23,711 nt of DNA from an uncultured Lachnospiraceae bacterium (lineage in GTDB: Bacteria > Bacillota > Clostridia > Lachnospirales > Lachnospiraceae), in contig CAJTUA010000008.1 of NCBI GenBank assembly GCA_910579615.1, positions 1 through 23,711 of the forward strand, read 5' to 3'. Numbering within the stretch: position 1 is the stretch's first letter; each line of letters opens with the position of its first letter. The notes beneath the pieces were generated by a model that ran no database searches, was not told the DNA's origin, and worked only from the letters and a program-made list of their open reading frames with translations. The position numbers and the translations under genes were made by a program. Shown piece by piece: positions 1-8,562 of this stretch.

Positions 1-948
1 AAAAGCAAACTGTTCATCAGAAAGTTTCCCTAAAGCGTTGTCCTCGTAGAGCTTGCGGAATAAGATGTTCAGCTCGTTAATACGGTTCTGCGCCTTGTCA
101 AGCTCTTTCCGCTGCTGTGTCAGCGTCTTTTGGATTGCCTTTGCGCTGCACTCGTTGGCGGTTTCGATAAACTCCTGTTCATGCTCTTTCACATAAGACG
201 TTACGCGCTGCAAGTCTGCAAGGACAAGTTCTTTCAATACGCTTTTGCGGATATAATGCGTAGTGCAGAGCATATCATTTCTTGCCCGGTTTCGGTAGTT
301 GCCGCAAGTGTAGGCGTGTTTCCGTTCAAGCGTCCCGGCTCCGCGTACTGCATACATTTTATAGCCGCAGTCCCCGCAAAAGAGCAGCCCGGAAAACAGG
401 TCGATTTCATCAACCTTTGTCGGGCGTTGCCGGGTGGCAATCCGCTTCTGTGCAAGTTCAAAGGTTTCTTCATCAATCAAAGGCTCGTGAGTGTTGGGGA
501 AGAAATACCGTTTTTCCTCCGGGTTCTTCTTCGTCTTTTTCGACTTATAAGATACCTTGTAGGTTTTCCCGGTTATGGTATGCCCTAAATACTCTTTCCT
601 TGTCAGAATGTCGTACAGCGTCTTGTCGGGCCAGTTGTACCATGCGTTGAGCTGTGGGCGGGGGTGGCGTTTGCTCCCTGTCCTGCGGTAGCGCAGTTCC
701 CCGACGGTCAGTATCTCATTGTCCCGCAGCCAGTTCTGGATTTCACACATACGGTCGCCCCGTACATACATTGCAAAAATCTGTTTTACAACGTGCGCCG
801 TTTCCGGGTCGGGTATCAGATGATTGCGGTTATCCGGGTCAATAAGGTAGCCGTAAGGGGCTTCGCCGTTGACGCGCTCGCCTTTCTGCGCCTTTGCCTG
901 TTTGACTGCCCGGATTTTCTTTGAGGTGTCGCGGGCGTAAAACTCATT
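1..948 (-). pseudogene. Large serine recombinase, interior fragment lacking the catalytic domain
   Basis: On the minus strand an uninterrupted frame runs from about 948 to the left edge and continues beyond it. It reads NEFYARDTSKKIRAVKQ, then GEAPYGYL (start of the recombinase domain), then a zinc-ribbon part (LFCGDCGYKMYA, later TCGNYR and MLC), then a coiled-coil-like Lys/Gln/Glu-rich helix near the edge. This order is that of large serine recombinases of Tn4451/TnpX-like or related integrative elements of Firmicutes. The N-terminal resolvase domain with the nucleophilic serine should lie upstream of NEFYARD. Instead the sequence passes at about 945-955 into unrelated DNA carrying the RBS of the next plus-strand ORF. 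I infer a 5'-truncated, inactive remnant of a mobile element. The C-terminus is outside the window, so its state is unknown. Confidence 0.85.
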
Positions 949-977
949 AGCGGAATATATAAGAGGTGAAAGGTAAA

Positions 978-1295
978 ATGTGGAAAGATGATATGGATGA
1001 GATGGATAGGTTATGGCATGGATTTTTGGATAAAACGGAACGATTTCCATGTAAGTGTCCAGTTTGCAGGAAATTAAATGCGCATATTTATGTACATCGC
1101 TATCGAGGGCAAAAAGGTTCCGTGTGGATGTGGTGTAGTGAATGCCATCATTGCTCACATGGAACAGTAATGATTCCAGAATGGTGGAAGAATGATGATT
1201 TTATTGATATTTATAAAACAGTTTCGCATCCAGACTTTCTGGAAATGCAAAAAACAGCCATTGATAGTTATGTGAATAAAGTTTTGGACAACTGA
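978..1295 (+). CDS. Small zinc-ribbon-like protein of unknown function
   Basis: The product is 105 aa from ATG 978. An in-frame GTG lies at 966, but the purine-rich stretch AGAGGTGA at 962-969 sits 8 nt before ATG 978 and favours that start. The protein has CPVC, then about 30 residues on CSEC followed by HHC, a plausible metal-binding ribbon. It is rich in Trp and acidic residues (MWKDDMDEMDRLW at the N-terminus, IPEWWKNDDF later) and has no signal peptide or membrane segment. I do not recognise the family; small acidic cytosolic proteins of this look occur among immunity or toxin-associated genes, but nothing here proves that. Its base composition is more AT-rich than the recombinase fragment it abuts. 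The stop at 1293-1295 may be premature, because a good coding frame continues out of phase (see 1321-1479). Confidence 0.55.
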   Translation: MWKDDMDEMDRLWHGFLDKTERFPCKCPVCRKLNAHIYVHRYRGQKGSVWMWCSECHHCSHGTVMIPEWWKNDDFIDIYKTVSHPDFLEMQKTAIDSYVNKVLDN

Positions 1296-1320
1296 AAGAT
1301 TCTGCCTTGATGAATATCTT

Positions 1321-1479
1321 ATGCTTGAAATTCCGGATGATGATGAATGGATTGTATACCTAATGGATAACCATGGTTTTCCGTTTGAAAAGGTGAATTT
1401 ACTTACTGGAGAGAGTGTTTTGTTGTACAAAAGTAGTTGGCAGAGAAAAAGGAAAAGCCGGAAAGGGGGATTGTGCTAA
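1321..1479 (+). CDS. Short ORF, possible out-of-frame continuation of the zinc-ribbon gene
   Basis: From ATG 1321 to TAA 1477-1479 the frame encodes 52 aa beginning MLEIPDDDEWIVYLMDNHGF and ending in a basic tail. The same frame is already open upstream from about 1275 (KFWTTERFCLDEYL), overlapping the end of the previous ORF in the +1 frame. No Shine-Dalgarno sequence precedes ATG 1321. Removing one A from the AAA at about 1278-1280 would fuse the two ORFs into one protein of about 165 aa. So this is either the tail of a frameshifted gene or a coupled small gene. The family is not recognised. Confidence 0.4.
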   Translation: MLEIPDDDEWIVYLMDNHGFPFEKVNLLTGESVLLYKSSWQRKRKSRKGGLC

Positions 1480-1739
1480 AAGGTCTCACAAATATTAGGT
1501 AATGGAGATGGCTCATATGTTGTGGCGCGCAGGAGTATCATATAACCAAATAGCTCGTCTTAGGGGATGGATGCCATTTTTTGGTTATGCCTAAAAAGCA
1601 AAAAACATAGCCGCCAACAAGCGGATGCCGCGTATTTATCGGCATATTACTTGCTGGCAGCTAACAAGGCCAAGGTATCCTGATTGGATTGGCAACCTTA
1701 GCCGTTCCCTCAATGTCAGTAACAATATATGTAACCAAT
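1480..1739. other. Intergenic stretch with one tiny ORF
   Basis: No convincing gene. A 30-codon plus-strand frame at 1502-1594 (MEMAHMLWRAGVSYNQIARL and on) looks faintly like a helix-turn-helix fragment, but has no clear RBS and could be a relic. The rest holds the terminator of the minus-strand kinase gene. Confidence 0.4.
1591..1661 (-). terminator. Intrinsic terminator of the histidine kinase gene
   Basis: Read on the minus strand: an outer stem (1650-1661 with 1610-1621, 10 of 12 pairs), an inner perfect 6-bp stem (CGGCAT/ATGCCG at 1640-1645 and 1625-1630), then the T-rich tract TTTTTTGCTTTTT at about 1593-1605. Position about 80 nt after the kinase stop fits termination of that transcript. 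Confidence 0.65.
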
Positions 1740-4065
1740 TTAACATGCAGTCTTTTTCACAACCTCGCCTAAAAACACCAACAGCTTGGATACATCAATA
1801 GGTTTTGCAATATGGCCGTTCATACCGGCTTCCAGTGCAGCTTTTTATCTTCATCAAAAGCGTTGGCGGTCATGGCAACGATGGGGATGCCGGAAATATC
1901 CGGATTTTCCAATGCCCGAATCTGTCTTGTTGCTTCATAACCGTCCATAACCGGCATCTGGATATCCATCAGAATCAAATCATACTGGCCTGGCTTCGAT
2001 TCCTTCATCCGCTCCACGGCAACGGAGCCGTCGTCCGCGACATCTACAGCAAAGCCGACTTGTTGGAGAATCTCCACGGCAATTTCCTGGTTCAGCTCAT
2101 TATCTTCCACCAAAAGGATTTTCTTTCCCTCAAAGAAAACCGATTCCTGCGGTGTTTCTTCCGGATTTTTGTCTGCAAACGGTGCTGCCAGTATCTCTTT
2201 CAGCTCAGATAAAAAGATTGGTTTGGAGCAAAAAGCCGTGACTCCTGCTTTTCTGGCTTCCTCTTCAATATCCGACCAATCGTAGGCGGTCAGTATGATA
2301 ATAGGAGTATCCTCGCCAATAAGCCCCCGAATCCGCCGTACCACCTCAACGCCGTTCATATCCGGCATGCGCCAGTCTATGATATACACGGCATACATAT
2401 CATCCTGTTCCACGGCAAGCTTTACGCGAAGCACGGCTTCCTTGCCGGATGTTGTCCAGTCCGGACGCATACCGATATCAGCCAGCATCTTCGTTACGCT
2501 GGAGCAGGTATTAAAATCATCATCTACCACAAGCGCCCTTAGCTCCTGCAGCTGCGGAATCGTTTCCTTCCTTACCGGACCGGAACAGGTTTTAAACTGC
2601 AGTGATACCGTAAATGTGGTTCCTTTTCCAACCTCGCTTTCCACAGTGACGGTACCACCCATCATATCCACAATGTTTTTTGTAATTGCCATGCCAAGCC
2701 CGGTTCCCTGGATTCCGCTGACCGTGCTTGTTCTCTCGCGTTCAAAAGGGTCAAAAACATGTTTTAAAAATTCCGGGCTCATTCCGATTCCGGTATCTTT
2801 TACCTGAAATTCATAAGCCGCATAGCCTTCCGGCGCATTTCTTTTTTGCAGAATCCGCACACTTACCATTCCGCCTGGCTTTGTAAATTTCATGGCATTG
2901 CTTAACAGATTCAGCAGAATCTGGTTTAACCTGAGTTTGTCGCACAAAATATGTTCGTTTACCACATCTACTGTATCAATATAGAAATCCAAGCGCTTTG
3001 ACATAATATCTGCCTGCACAATGGTCTTTAGGTCATGCAGAATCTCCGGAAGGGAGCTTTCTTTTTCTTCAATTTTCACCTTTCCGCTTTCGATGCGGCC
3101 CATATCCAGTACATCGTTAATCAGGCTCAGCAGATGGTTGCTGGAAGTGACAATTTTTGCCAGATAGTCCTGTACCTGCTCCTTATTGTCGATATGCGCG
3201 GCGGCGAGCGACGTAAAGCCTATGATGGCGTTCATAGGGGTTCGGATGTCATGGGACATATTGTTGAGGAACGTGGTTTTCGCCCGGTTGGCATGCTGCG
3301 CGGCGGCTAATGCGTCCTGAAGGTCCGCCCGCTGTGCTTCCAACTGTTCCCCCATCTTTTTTTTATCGTCAATGTCGATAAAAAAGCCTACGAAGGTGAC
3401 CGGGGAACCGTCCTCCCTTCTGGAGAGCCGGCCGGCAGCATGAAACCATCTCCACCCTGCATTTTTGGTGAGAAGGCGTATTCCACATCATAGGTCTTCT
3501 GGCCGCTATAATCCTTTACCGTGTCCCAATATTCCTTCATCACATATGCTTTATCCTCTTCGTGCAGCAGGTTCGACCAGGAATCCAGTTTGTTTGGAAA
3601 ATCCGCTTCGCTCTCGTATCCTAACATCTTCCGGAACACATCCGTCCAGATACAGGAAATAAGTTCTCCTTGCTCGTTAAAGTCCATACTCCATGGACCG
3701 GAGCCAAGGGCTGCCTGAATATTTTCCATTGCGGTTCGCTCCCGTTTGATTTGGGCAAGCGCAGCCGTAAGCCGGACATTGTCCGCTTTTTCCTGATCCA
3801 GAATAGCGCTTTCGTTATATCTATACCGATGAAATAATATTAAAAATACCAGAAACATCAAAACTGCCACGGCAGCCGCCAGAATCAGGAACTTGTGGAG
3901 AGCCTCCGGGGATTCTATGCCTATTTTTTGCAGTATGGAAATAGTCTGGTCTGTTTTGGAAACTTCTTCCAACCATATGATTGCTATGATGATAAGAAGA
4001 AACACTGTTAACGCGATTCCGCCCCTTATAATAAAAATGCCATGTTGCTGCTTTTTTGGTTGCAT
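1740..4065 (-). pseudogene. Hybrid sensor histidine kinase, broken by two one-base deletions
   Basis: Start ATG 4065 follows a G-rich RBS. The N-part (225 codons to 3388) has two membrane helices (about residues 18-33 and 58-82) around a short outside loop, then a PAS domain. Codons from 3355 down carry HisKA (MSHDIRTPMNAIIGF), HATPase_c (NLLSNAMKFT, DTGIGM, GTGLGM), and two receiver domains (VVDDD with WRMPDMNG; LLVEDNELNQ with MDIQMPVMDGYEA). Adding one base between 3478 and 3479 turns the text into VEYRLLTKNAGWRWF, the usual end of such PAS domains, and joins both parts. Adding one T to the run at 1842-1846 restores KKAALEAGMNGHIAKPIDVSKLL and moves the stop to 1740-1742. Repaired length is 775 aa, typical for the family. 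The signal and target are unknown. Two independent deletions suggest a real pseudogene; assembly error is the alternative. Confidence 0.88.
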
Positions 4066-4133
4066 TATTTTCTTCCCCCCCTATGGTTGGAGCAAGTCTG
4101 AATTCATCCGTCTGACTCCAGAATATTTTCATA

Positions 4134-4162
4134 ATTATATCATAGACTTCCATAAAAGTCAA
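4134..4162 (-). promoter_or_regulatory. Sigma-A promoter of the histidine kinase
   Basis: Minus strand: TTGACT (4162-4157), 17-nt spacer, TATAAT (4139-4134), about 70 nt before the kinase start. It remains intact although the gene is broken. Confidence 0.75.
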
Positions 4163-4265
4163 AAATTTGGTAGTAAAATACTTTATCGAACGAAAGTGCG
4201 GGGTGACAGGAGAAATCAGGAAGACAGGTTCTTCCCAGGCTGAGATAGCGTCCAGATGCCTTGTG

Positions 4266-4274
4266 TGATATAAT
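4266..4274 (+). promoter_or_regulatory. Extended -10 promoter
   Basis: TGATATAAT at 4266-4274 is a perfect TGnTATAAT extended -10; no good -35 is visible. It lies about 47 nt before ATG 4321, which has GGAGG at 4309-4313 (7-nt spacing). Confidence 0.5.
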
Positions 4275-4320
4275 ATAGCAGAACAATAAGATTTGGCGGG
4301 TATGGGGTGGAGGTAACGTC

Positions 4321-4615
4321 ATGGAGCGAAAGAAAAAGTTGGCATATGTTCTGGGGGTTTTGCCTTTGCCATTCCGACAGCAGATGACGGTTTCAGGGCG
4401 TTAGAGAACCCGGATACAGCCAGAGGCAACTGCGGATGGCAATATCTACTATGCCGCCGCCCATATCAATACTGTGCTGAATGCGGTTGTTTTCATTAAC
4501 ATCATGGTCTACGATGGCGGTGACCCTGGGCAGCATTATGGTCTGGGAGCTGACCCAGGATACGGCTGACCCGGGCAAGAGCTTTTTGCATGTGATAAAA
4601 AATGCATTGGAATAG
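4321..4615 (+). pseudogene. Decayed small gene of unknown family
   Basis: An ATG with a good RBS and promoter starts MERKKKLAYVLGV, but the frame stops at 4410. Coding-like text then continues in the other frames: FAFAIPTADDGFRALENP (one base missing from the T-run near 4360), then EATADGNIYYAAAHINTVLN followed by AVVFINIM, then TMAVTLGSIMVWELTQD ending in FLHVIKNALE and TAG 4613-4615. Three frame changes give a product of roughly 95 aa with one or two hydrophobic segments, perhaps a small membrane or secreted protein. I do not recognise the family. The reconstruction rests on sense-like composition only, so the exact breakpoints are uncertain. Confidence 0.45.
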
Positions 4616-4766
4616 TCCTGCATTTGCATTTTGCAACGGCAGAAAATCCTGCGGCAGTGGCTGTGTGGGTGGGAAAGAGGGCTGTGCCATTCCTAACGGG
4701 AACCAAACCCTCTTCGCCGCATATAATTTTATAGAGTAAAAAACAGGGACTGTGTACGGGCATTGG

Positions 4767-4784
4767 TACGCAGTTCTTTGCGTA
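4767..4784 (+). promoter_or_regulatory. Short inverted repeat ahead of the ZIP gene
   Basis: TACGCA (4767-4772) and TGCGTA (4779-4784) form a perfect 6-bp inverted repeat just before GGAGG (4786-4790). It could be an operator or a hairpin touching the RBS. A TATAAT at 4722-4727 without a clear -35 may be the promoter. The remainder of 4616-4803 shows nothing else. Confidence 0.35.
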
Positions 4785-4803
4785 TGGAGGTTACAAAAAT
4801 TCT

Positions 4804-5625
4804 ATGAAATTAGCGGATTTCCTTCCGGTTGTCCTCGGCACCGGATTCACATTTTTCATGACCGTCCTGGGGGCGGCGATGGTGTTTTTGTTTGGCAGGC
4901 AGATGAAACAATCCCTGCTCAAGGCCTTTATGGGATTTGCGGGCGGCGTGATGGTGGCAGCATCTGTCTGGTCGCTGCTTCTGCCTGCGATTGAGGAGGC
5001 GACGGCACAGGGCAAGTCCGGTGTCATCCCGGCGGGCGGCGGGTTTTTGTTCGGCGCGGTGTTCTTTCTGGCGGTGGATTATGTGCTGCAGAAGCTTCAT
5101 GCACAGAAAATGGAAAAACTGCGTGTGATGGAGGAAATGGGTGGCAAACAGCATTTGTCCAAAAAAATGACCATGCTGTTCCTGGCGGTGACCCTGCACA
5201 ATATTCCGGAGGGGATGGCGGTCGGCATGGCGTTTGCAATGGTATCGCAGGGGAGCGAGTCGGCGAGCGTGACAATGGTATCGGCAATAGCATTGGCGGT
5301 CGGCATCGGCATCCAGAATTTCCCGGAGGGGGCAGCAATCGCGCTTCCGCTGCGCCAGGAAAACCTCAGCCGCAAAAAAGCATTTTTCTACGGGGCGCTC
5401 TCCGGCATTGTGGAGCCGGTGGCGGGTATCCTGACGGTACTGATTGCGGGTTCCGTCAAAGCGGTACTGCCGTGGATGCTTTCATTTGCCGCGGGAGCCA
5501 TGATTTACGTGGTGGTGGAAGAGCTCATCCCGGAAGCGCATGTGGAATCGGGGGTAAAAATCGGCACCATCGGCGCATTGGTGGGATTCCTGGCGATGAT
5601 GGTGCTCGATGTGGCGTTAGGGTGA
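4804..5625 (+). CDS. ZIP-family divalent metal transporter
   Basis: A 273-aa membrane protein of ordinary length for the bacterial ZupT/GufA branch of the ZIP family, which moves Zn2+ and related divalent cations into the cytosol. Eight hydrophobic segments are apparent. The two diagnostic metal-site helices carry HNIPEG (132-137) and QNFPEG (161-166), followed by EPVAG (194-198) and a conserved acidic EELIPEAH near 239-246. A variable, charged cytosolic loop with HAQKMEKLRVMEEM lies near 99-112. The RBS GGAGG at 4786-4790 is 13 nt from the ATG, slightly far. The gene stands alone and converges with the LTA-synthase gene, with only 2 nt between the stop codons. Substrate within the divalent metals cannot be read from sequence. 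Confidence 0.93.
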   Translation: MKLADFLPVVLGTGFTFFMTVLGAAMVFLFGRQMKQSLLKAFMGFAGGVMVAASVWSLLLPAIEEATAQGKSGVIPAGGGFLFGAVFFLAVDYVLQKLHAQKMEKLRVMEEMGGKQHLSKKMTMLFLAVTLHNIPEGMAVGMAFAMVSQGSESASVTMVSAIALAVGIGIQNFPEGAAIALPLRQENLSRKKAFFYGALSGIVEPVAGILTVLIAGSVKAVLPWMLSFAAGAMIYVVVEELIPEAHVESGVKIGTIGALVGFLAMMVLDVALG

Positions 5626-5627
5626 AA

Positions 5628-8177
5628 CTAATCTTCCCCCTCCAACTCCGGATTTTTCTTCGGGAATATATTTTTCAGCAGCGTTTCGGTGATGATGAGC
5701 GGTTCGCAGCTGCTTAAAACCTGTTCATCCGGACCGTGCTGGACAACAGTAATCTCGGTGCCAACGCTTGGGATTGGCATGACGGCGGTGAGGACGGTAT
5801 CGCTGACAAACATTGTCTCAAGTTCCTTGCCGTCCGCCTGTACATAGCTATATGGCGTGAAGCCGGAGCCGAGGAAGAATACGGTGTAGTGCGGTTTGTC
5901 CTTATCTTTTTTGCTAAAGATTGACCAGAAGCCGCCCTCATCGTCTTTTTTCGTTTCCGGGGTCGGTTCGTTTGCAGGGATTTGTGCCGCATAATCCGGG
6001 GGCAATCCGTCCGCGGAATTTTGCCGTGCATTATCCGGGGCAGCCCCGCCTTCGGAATTTGATTCCGCATTGCCGGGAACCTTTTCGCCCGTGGCATTTT
6101 GCCCCGTATTGTCCGGAATTAAGGTACCCTCGGAATTCTGCCCTGAGTCATCTGGGTTTTTCCCGTCCATGCCGTCCGCTGTGAATTTGTCCGTTCCGCC
6201 GTTTTCGGATGTGGATTCGGAATCCGGCAGTGTTCCGCCCTCCGGCAGCGTGCCATCCCCGGCAGAACCGAACGCGCGGATGCCCGTGAGGATGACCGGG
6301 TCAATACCCATCTGCATATCCGTTGACGTATAAGGATTTTGCCCGTTGTAGCAGGTCTGGTCACCATAAAGCATGTCATATTCCAGAATTTCCAACTCCT
6401 CCAGGTACAAATCGGAAGTTTTCTGCGTCTGGTGGAAACCGTTGATAATGCCGTCATGAATGCCAAGGCGGTTAAGCACATAGGAATAAAGCTGGTATGC
6501 CTCCAAATCAGGATGTTCCGCATCAAGGTCAAAATTGCTCCATACAACGTACTGCGTCGCAAACAGACTGGTGCCGCCCAAATCCTCATCCGTGAGCTTG
6601 AAGCCTGGAAGGTGGTCGCCGTACATGACAAGCACCGTGTCCTCATCGCGGTTTTCAAGCGATTCAATCAAGTCGGCAACAAATTGGTCCATCTCATGAA
6701 TCTGGTTTGTATAGTACAGAATTGGATAATACAATTCCGCAAGGTGTTCCGGAAGTGTCAGGTCAATGGCCGGGTCCTGGAGAACCGCCTTATCCGGGTA
6801 GCTGCCGTGTCCCTGCACGGAAATCGTGTAGATAAAATCCGGTTCTGTGGTCGCATCAAGTGCCTTGGCAATTTCGGCAATCAGCACTTCATCCTTCGCC
6901 CAGTTCAGCGGCGTGCGCGCGACATTGTTCATATATTCAATCGAAGTAAAGCTGTCAAAGCCGAGATTCGGGAATACAAGGTGGCGGCCGTAAAACGTGC
7001 CGTCGTTGTTGTGGATGGCGTGTGTGCCATAGCCACGGTTTTTCAGTATATAGCCGATGCTCTCACAGGCCGTCTCAAGCAGGATTGTTTTGTAAGGGTA
7101 TTCGCCCGGTCCAAAGAAATCCAGGTTCATGCCGGTGATGACCTCAAATTCCGTATTTGCCGTGCCCGCGCCAACGCTTGGAACGTACAGATATCCGGAA
7201 GTATAATTTTCCATCAGGCGGCGGTAGTTCGGCAGTGGGTCTTCGGTGAAGACGGAGCCAACAATGGAGGTTGGGTCAAAAAAGGATTCCAGCTGCAAAA
7301 ACAGGATGTTTGGTGTTTTCGGCTGTGTGGCAACCGCCTGCGTCGGCACGGGTGTCATCGTTGGCACCGGGGTGGCGTAAGGTGTGGCCGTTGCTTGCGG
7401 TACCTGTACGGCATCCGGCGTCGGAACCGAAGGTTCTGCCATGGGCGGGGTCGTTTCTGACGAGGTGACAAGCGTTCCATTCTCGATCGCGTCAATAATC
7501 TGCTGTACATACTCATCGGAATATTTCTTCGGCTTTTCGATGCCAGTATTCAGAAGGCTGTTTACAAAACAGTACGGAAGTCCGTATTTGTGGTAAGCGT
7601 CCGCCAGGTTGCCGAAATTTTTGGAAAGGAGCTTCAGCCAGATTCCTGCGTCCGTCGCGATGATGGCACAGGCAATCATCAGGACCATGGTTTTTAACAC
7701 GCGCAGTGCTGGAAGCTTTGGCAGTTTTTTGACTTTCCGGAATAAAATCACACAGCCGATGATGGCGGAGATGAACAACAGGGCTATCAGGGCAAGCTGC
7801 CAGATGGATAGGTAATGGTCCCAGATGCCGATGGCGGATTGAATCATGGTGATATCGACAAAAGTAAATGGTGTCGTGCGGAATTGCAGCAGGATAAAAT
7901 CGGTAATACCGATGATTATCCAGAGCAGCGCAACGATGACGTAAAAAAAGATGCGGCGGGCAAAAAAGAGCGCGGGAGCCAATGTAATTGCTATAATCAG
8001 CGCATTGTACAGGAAAACGAGCGGCGAGGTGAAGATTGCAGCGAAAGCCCGGAAAAATGATTCGCGCGAAAAACTATCCACGAGCAGGCTGAGCGCGGCG
8101 GCAATGGCAAATACCTGTATCAGAGGTTTTTGGAAAAATGCTTTGACAGATTGCCTGGCAGGTCTTGCGAGATTCAT
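5628..8177 (-). CDS. LTA-synthase-family phosphoglycerol transferase (alkaline-phosphatase/sulfatase fold)
   Basis: Predicted to use phosphatidylglycerol to add glycerol-phosphate to an envelope glycolipid or glycan outside the membrane. Numbering from ATG 8177 (849 aa): five membrane helices in about 1-180, a Pro/Thr-rich linker near 240-287, then the sulfatase-fold domain with the metal glutamate in LQLESFF (E297), the catalytic threonine in GAGTANTEFE (T339), FYGRHLVF (R398), QGHGSYP (H457) and YGDHLPG (D521, H522). All key residues are present. After the enzyme come a Gly/Ser/Asp-rich region, five 13-residue repeats (675-739) and a TIG/IPT-like module (about 763-830: GSGFTPYSYV, then KELETMFVSDTVLTAVMP). 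An ATG at 8222 is also in frame, but AAGAAGG/GGGA just before 8177 favours the later start. The C-terminal extension is unlike standard LtaS. Confidence 0.9.
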   Translation of the reverse strand: MNLARPARQSVKAFFQKPLIQVFAIAAALSLLVDSFSRESFFRAFAAIFTSPLVFLYNALIIAITLAPALFFARRIFFYVIVALLWIIIGITDFILLQFRTTPFTFVDITMIQSAIGIWDHYLSIWQLALIALLFISAIIGCVILFRKVKKLPKLPALRVLKTMVLMIACAIIATDAGIWLKLLSKNFGNLADAYHKYGLPYCFVNSLLNTGIEKPKKYSDEYVQQIIDAIENGTLVTSSETTPPMAEPSVPTPDAVQVPQATATPYATPVPTMTPVPTQAVATQPKTPNILFLQLESFFDPTSIVGSVFTEDPLPNYRRLMENYTSGYLYVPSVGAGTANTEFEVITGMNLDFFGPGEYPYKTILLETACESIGYILKNRGYGTHAIHNNDGTFYGRHLVFPNLGFDSFTSIEYMNNVARTPLNWAKDEVLIAEIAKALDATTEPDFIYTISVQGHGSYPDKAVLQDPAIDLTLPEHLAELYYPILYYTNQIHEMDQFVADLIESLENRDEDTVLVMYGDHLPGFKLTDEDLGGTSLFATQYVVWSNFDLDAEHPDLEAYQLYSYVLNRLGIHDGIINGFHQTQKTSDLYLEELEILEYDMLYGDQTCYNGQNPYTSTDMQMGIDPVILTGIRAFGSAGDGTLPEGGTLPDSESTSENGGTDKFTADGMDGKNPDDSGQNSEGTLIPDNTGQNATGEKVPGNAESNSEGGAAPDNARQNSADGLPPDYAAQIPANEPTPETKKDDEGGFWSIFSKKDKDKPHYTVFFLGSGFTPYSYVQADGKELETMFVSDTVLTAVMPIPSVGTEITVVQHGPDEQVLSSCEPLIITETLLKNIFPKKNPELEGED
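5961..6155 (-). repeat. Five 39-bp repeats coding 13-residue units in the LTA-synthase tail
   Basis: Consecutive units in the protein: PDDSGQNSEGTLI, PDNTGQNATGEKV, PGNAESNSEGGAA, PDNARQNSADGLP, PDYAAQIPANEPT. The register is exactly 13 residues in all five; the last is most diverged. Likely a flexible extracellular spacer between the enzyme and the TIG-like module. Confidence 0.85.
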
Positions 8178-8285
8178 GACGGTTCCCATCCCTTCTTGAA
8201 AATTGCATGGTTGATGCTCCATATATGCTCTGTAAATGCATCTGTGTATTGGAGCGTTTGTAAATAAAATCGGTTTCGAGTAAAT

Positions 8286-8313
8286 ATAATAGCAGAAAGT
8301 ATGAAATATGCAA
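8286..8313 (-). promoter_or_regulatory. Promoter of the LTA-synthase-like gene
   Basis: Minus strand: TTGCAT (8313-8308), 16-nt spacer, TATTAT (8291-8286). It lies about 110 nt before ATG 8177, leaving a leader of roughly 100 nt. Confidence 0.6.
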
Positions 8314-8490
8314 GAGAAAAATCATAAAAAATGCGTGAAATTTGTTGTGCGTTGGTTTCGGGGCGGGGGAAACATAAAACCGCCTGGGTTCCGGGGAGGA
8401 TGGCGGAAAGATGACACCCTCCGGGATTTTCTGGCTGTGGAAAACTGGTTGTGGAAATATAAAGATTCCCTAACAAAGCGGGCAGTTTTA

Positions 8491-8518
8491 TTGACAAAAA
8501 AGCGAGATTATGTATAAT
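8491..8518 (+). promoter_or_regulatory. Consensus promoter of lipoprotein gene 1
   Basis: TTGACA (8491-8496), 16-nt spacer, TATAAT (8513-8518). Spacing and flanks (TTGACAAAA, GTATAATATT) are repeated almost exactly before the second lipoprotein gene. Confidence 0.85.
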
Positions 8519-8562
8519 ATTGTTATATGGAGTGGGGATTGGATGGAACTTTTATGGAAGCT

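Noticed and set aside
1502..1594. 30-codon ORF with a helix-turn-helix-like phrase
   Set aside because: Too short and without a clear RBS; kept only as part of the intergenic description.
5961..6155. Repeat array as CRISPR
   Set aside because: Units are contiguous 39-bp coding repeats without spacers, inside a gene, diverging at the protein level.
6339..7460. 373-codon plus-strand ORF opposite the LTA-synthase-like gene
   Set aside because: It lies wholly inside a gene with intact catalytic motifs; the translation shows no family features.
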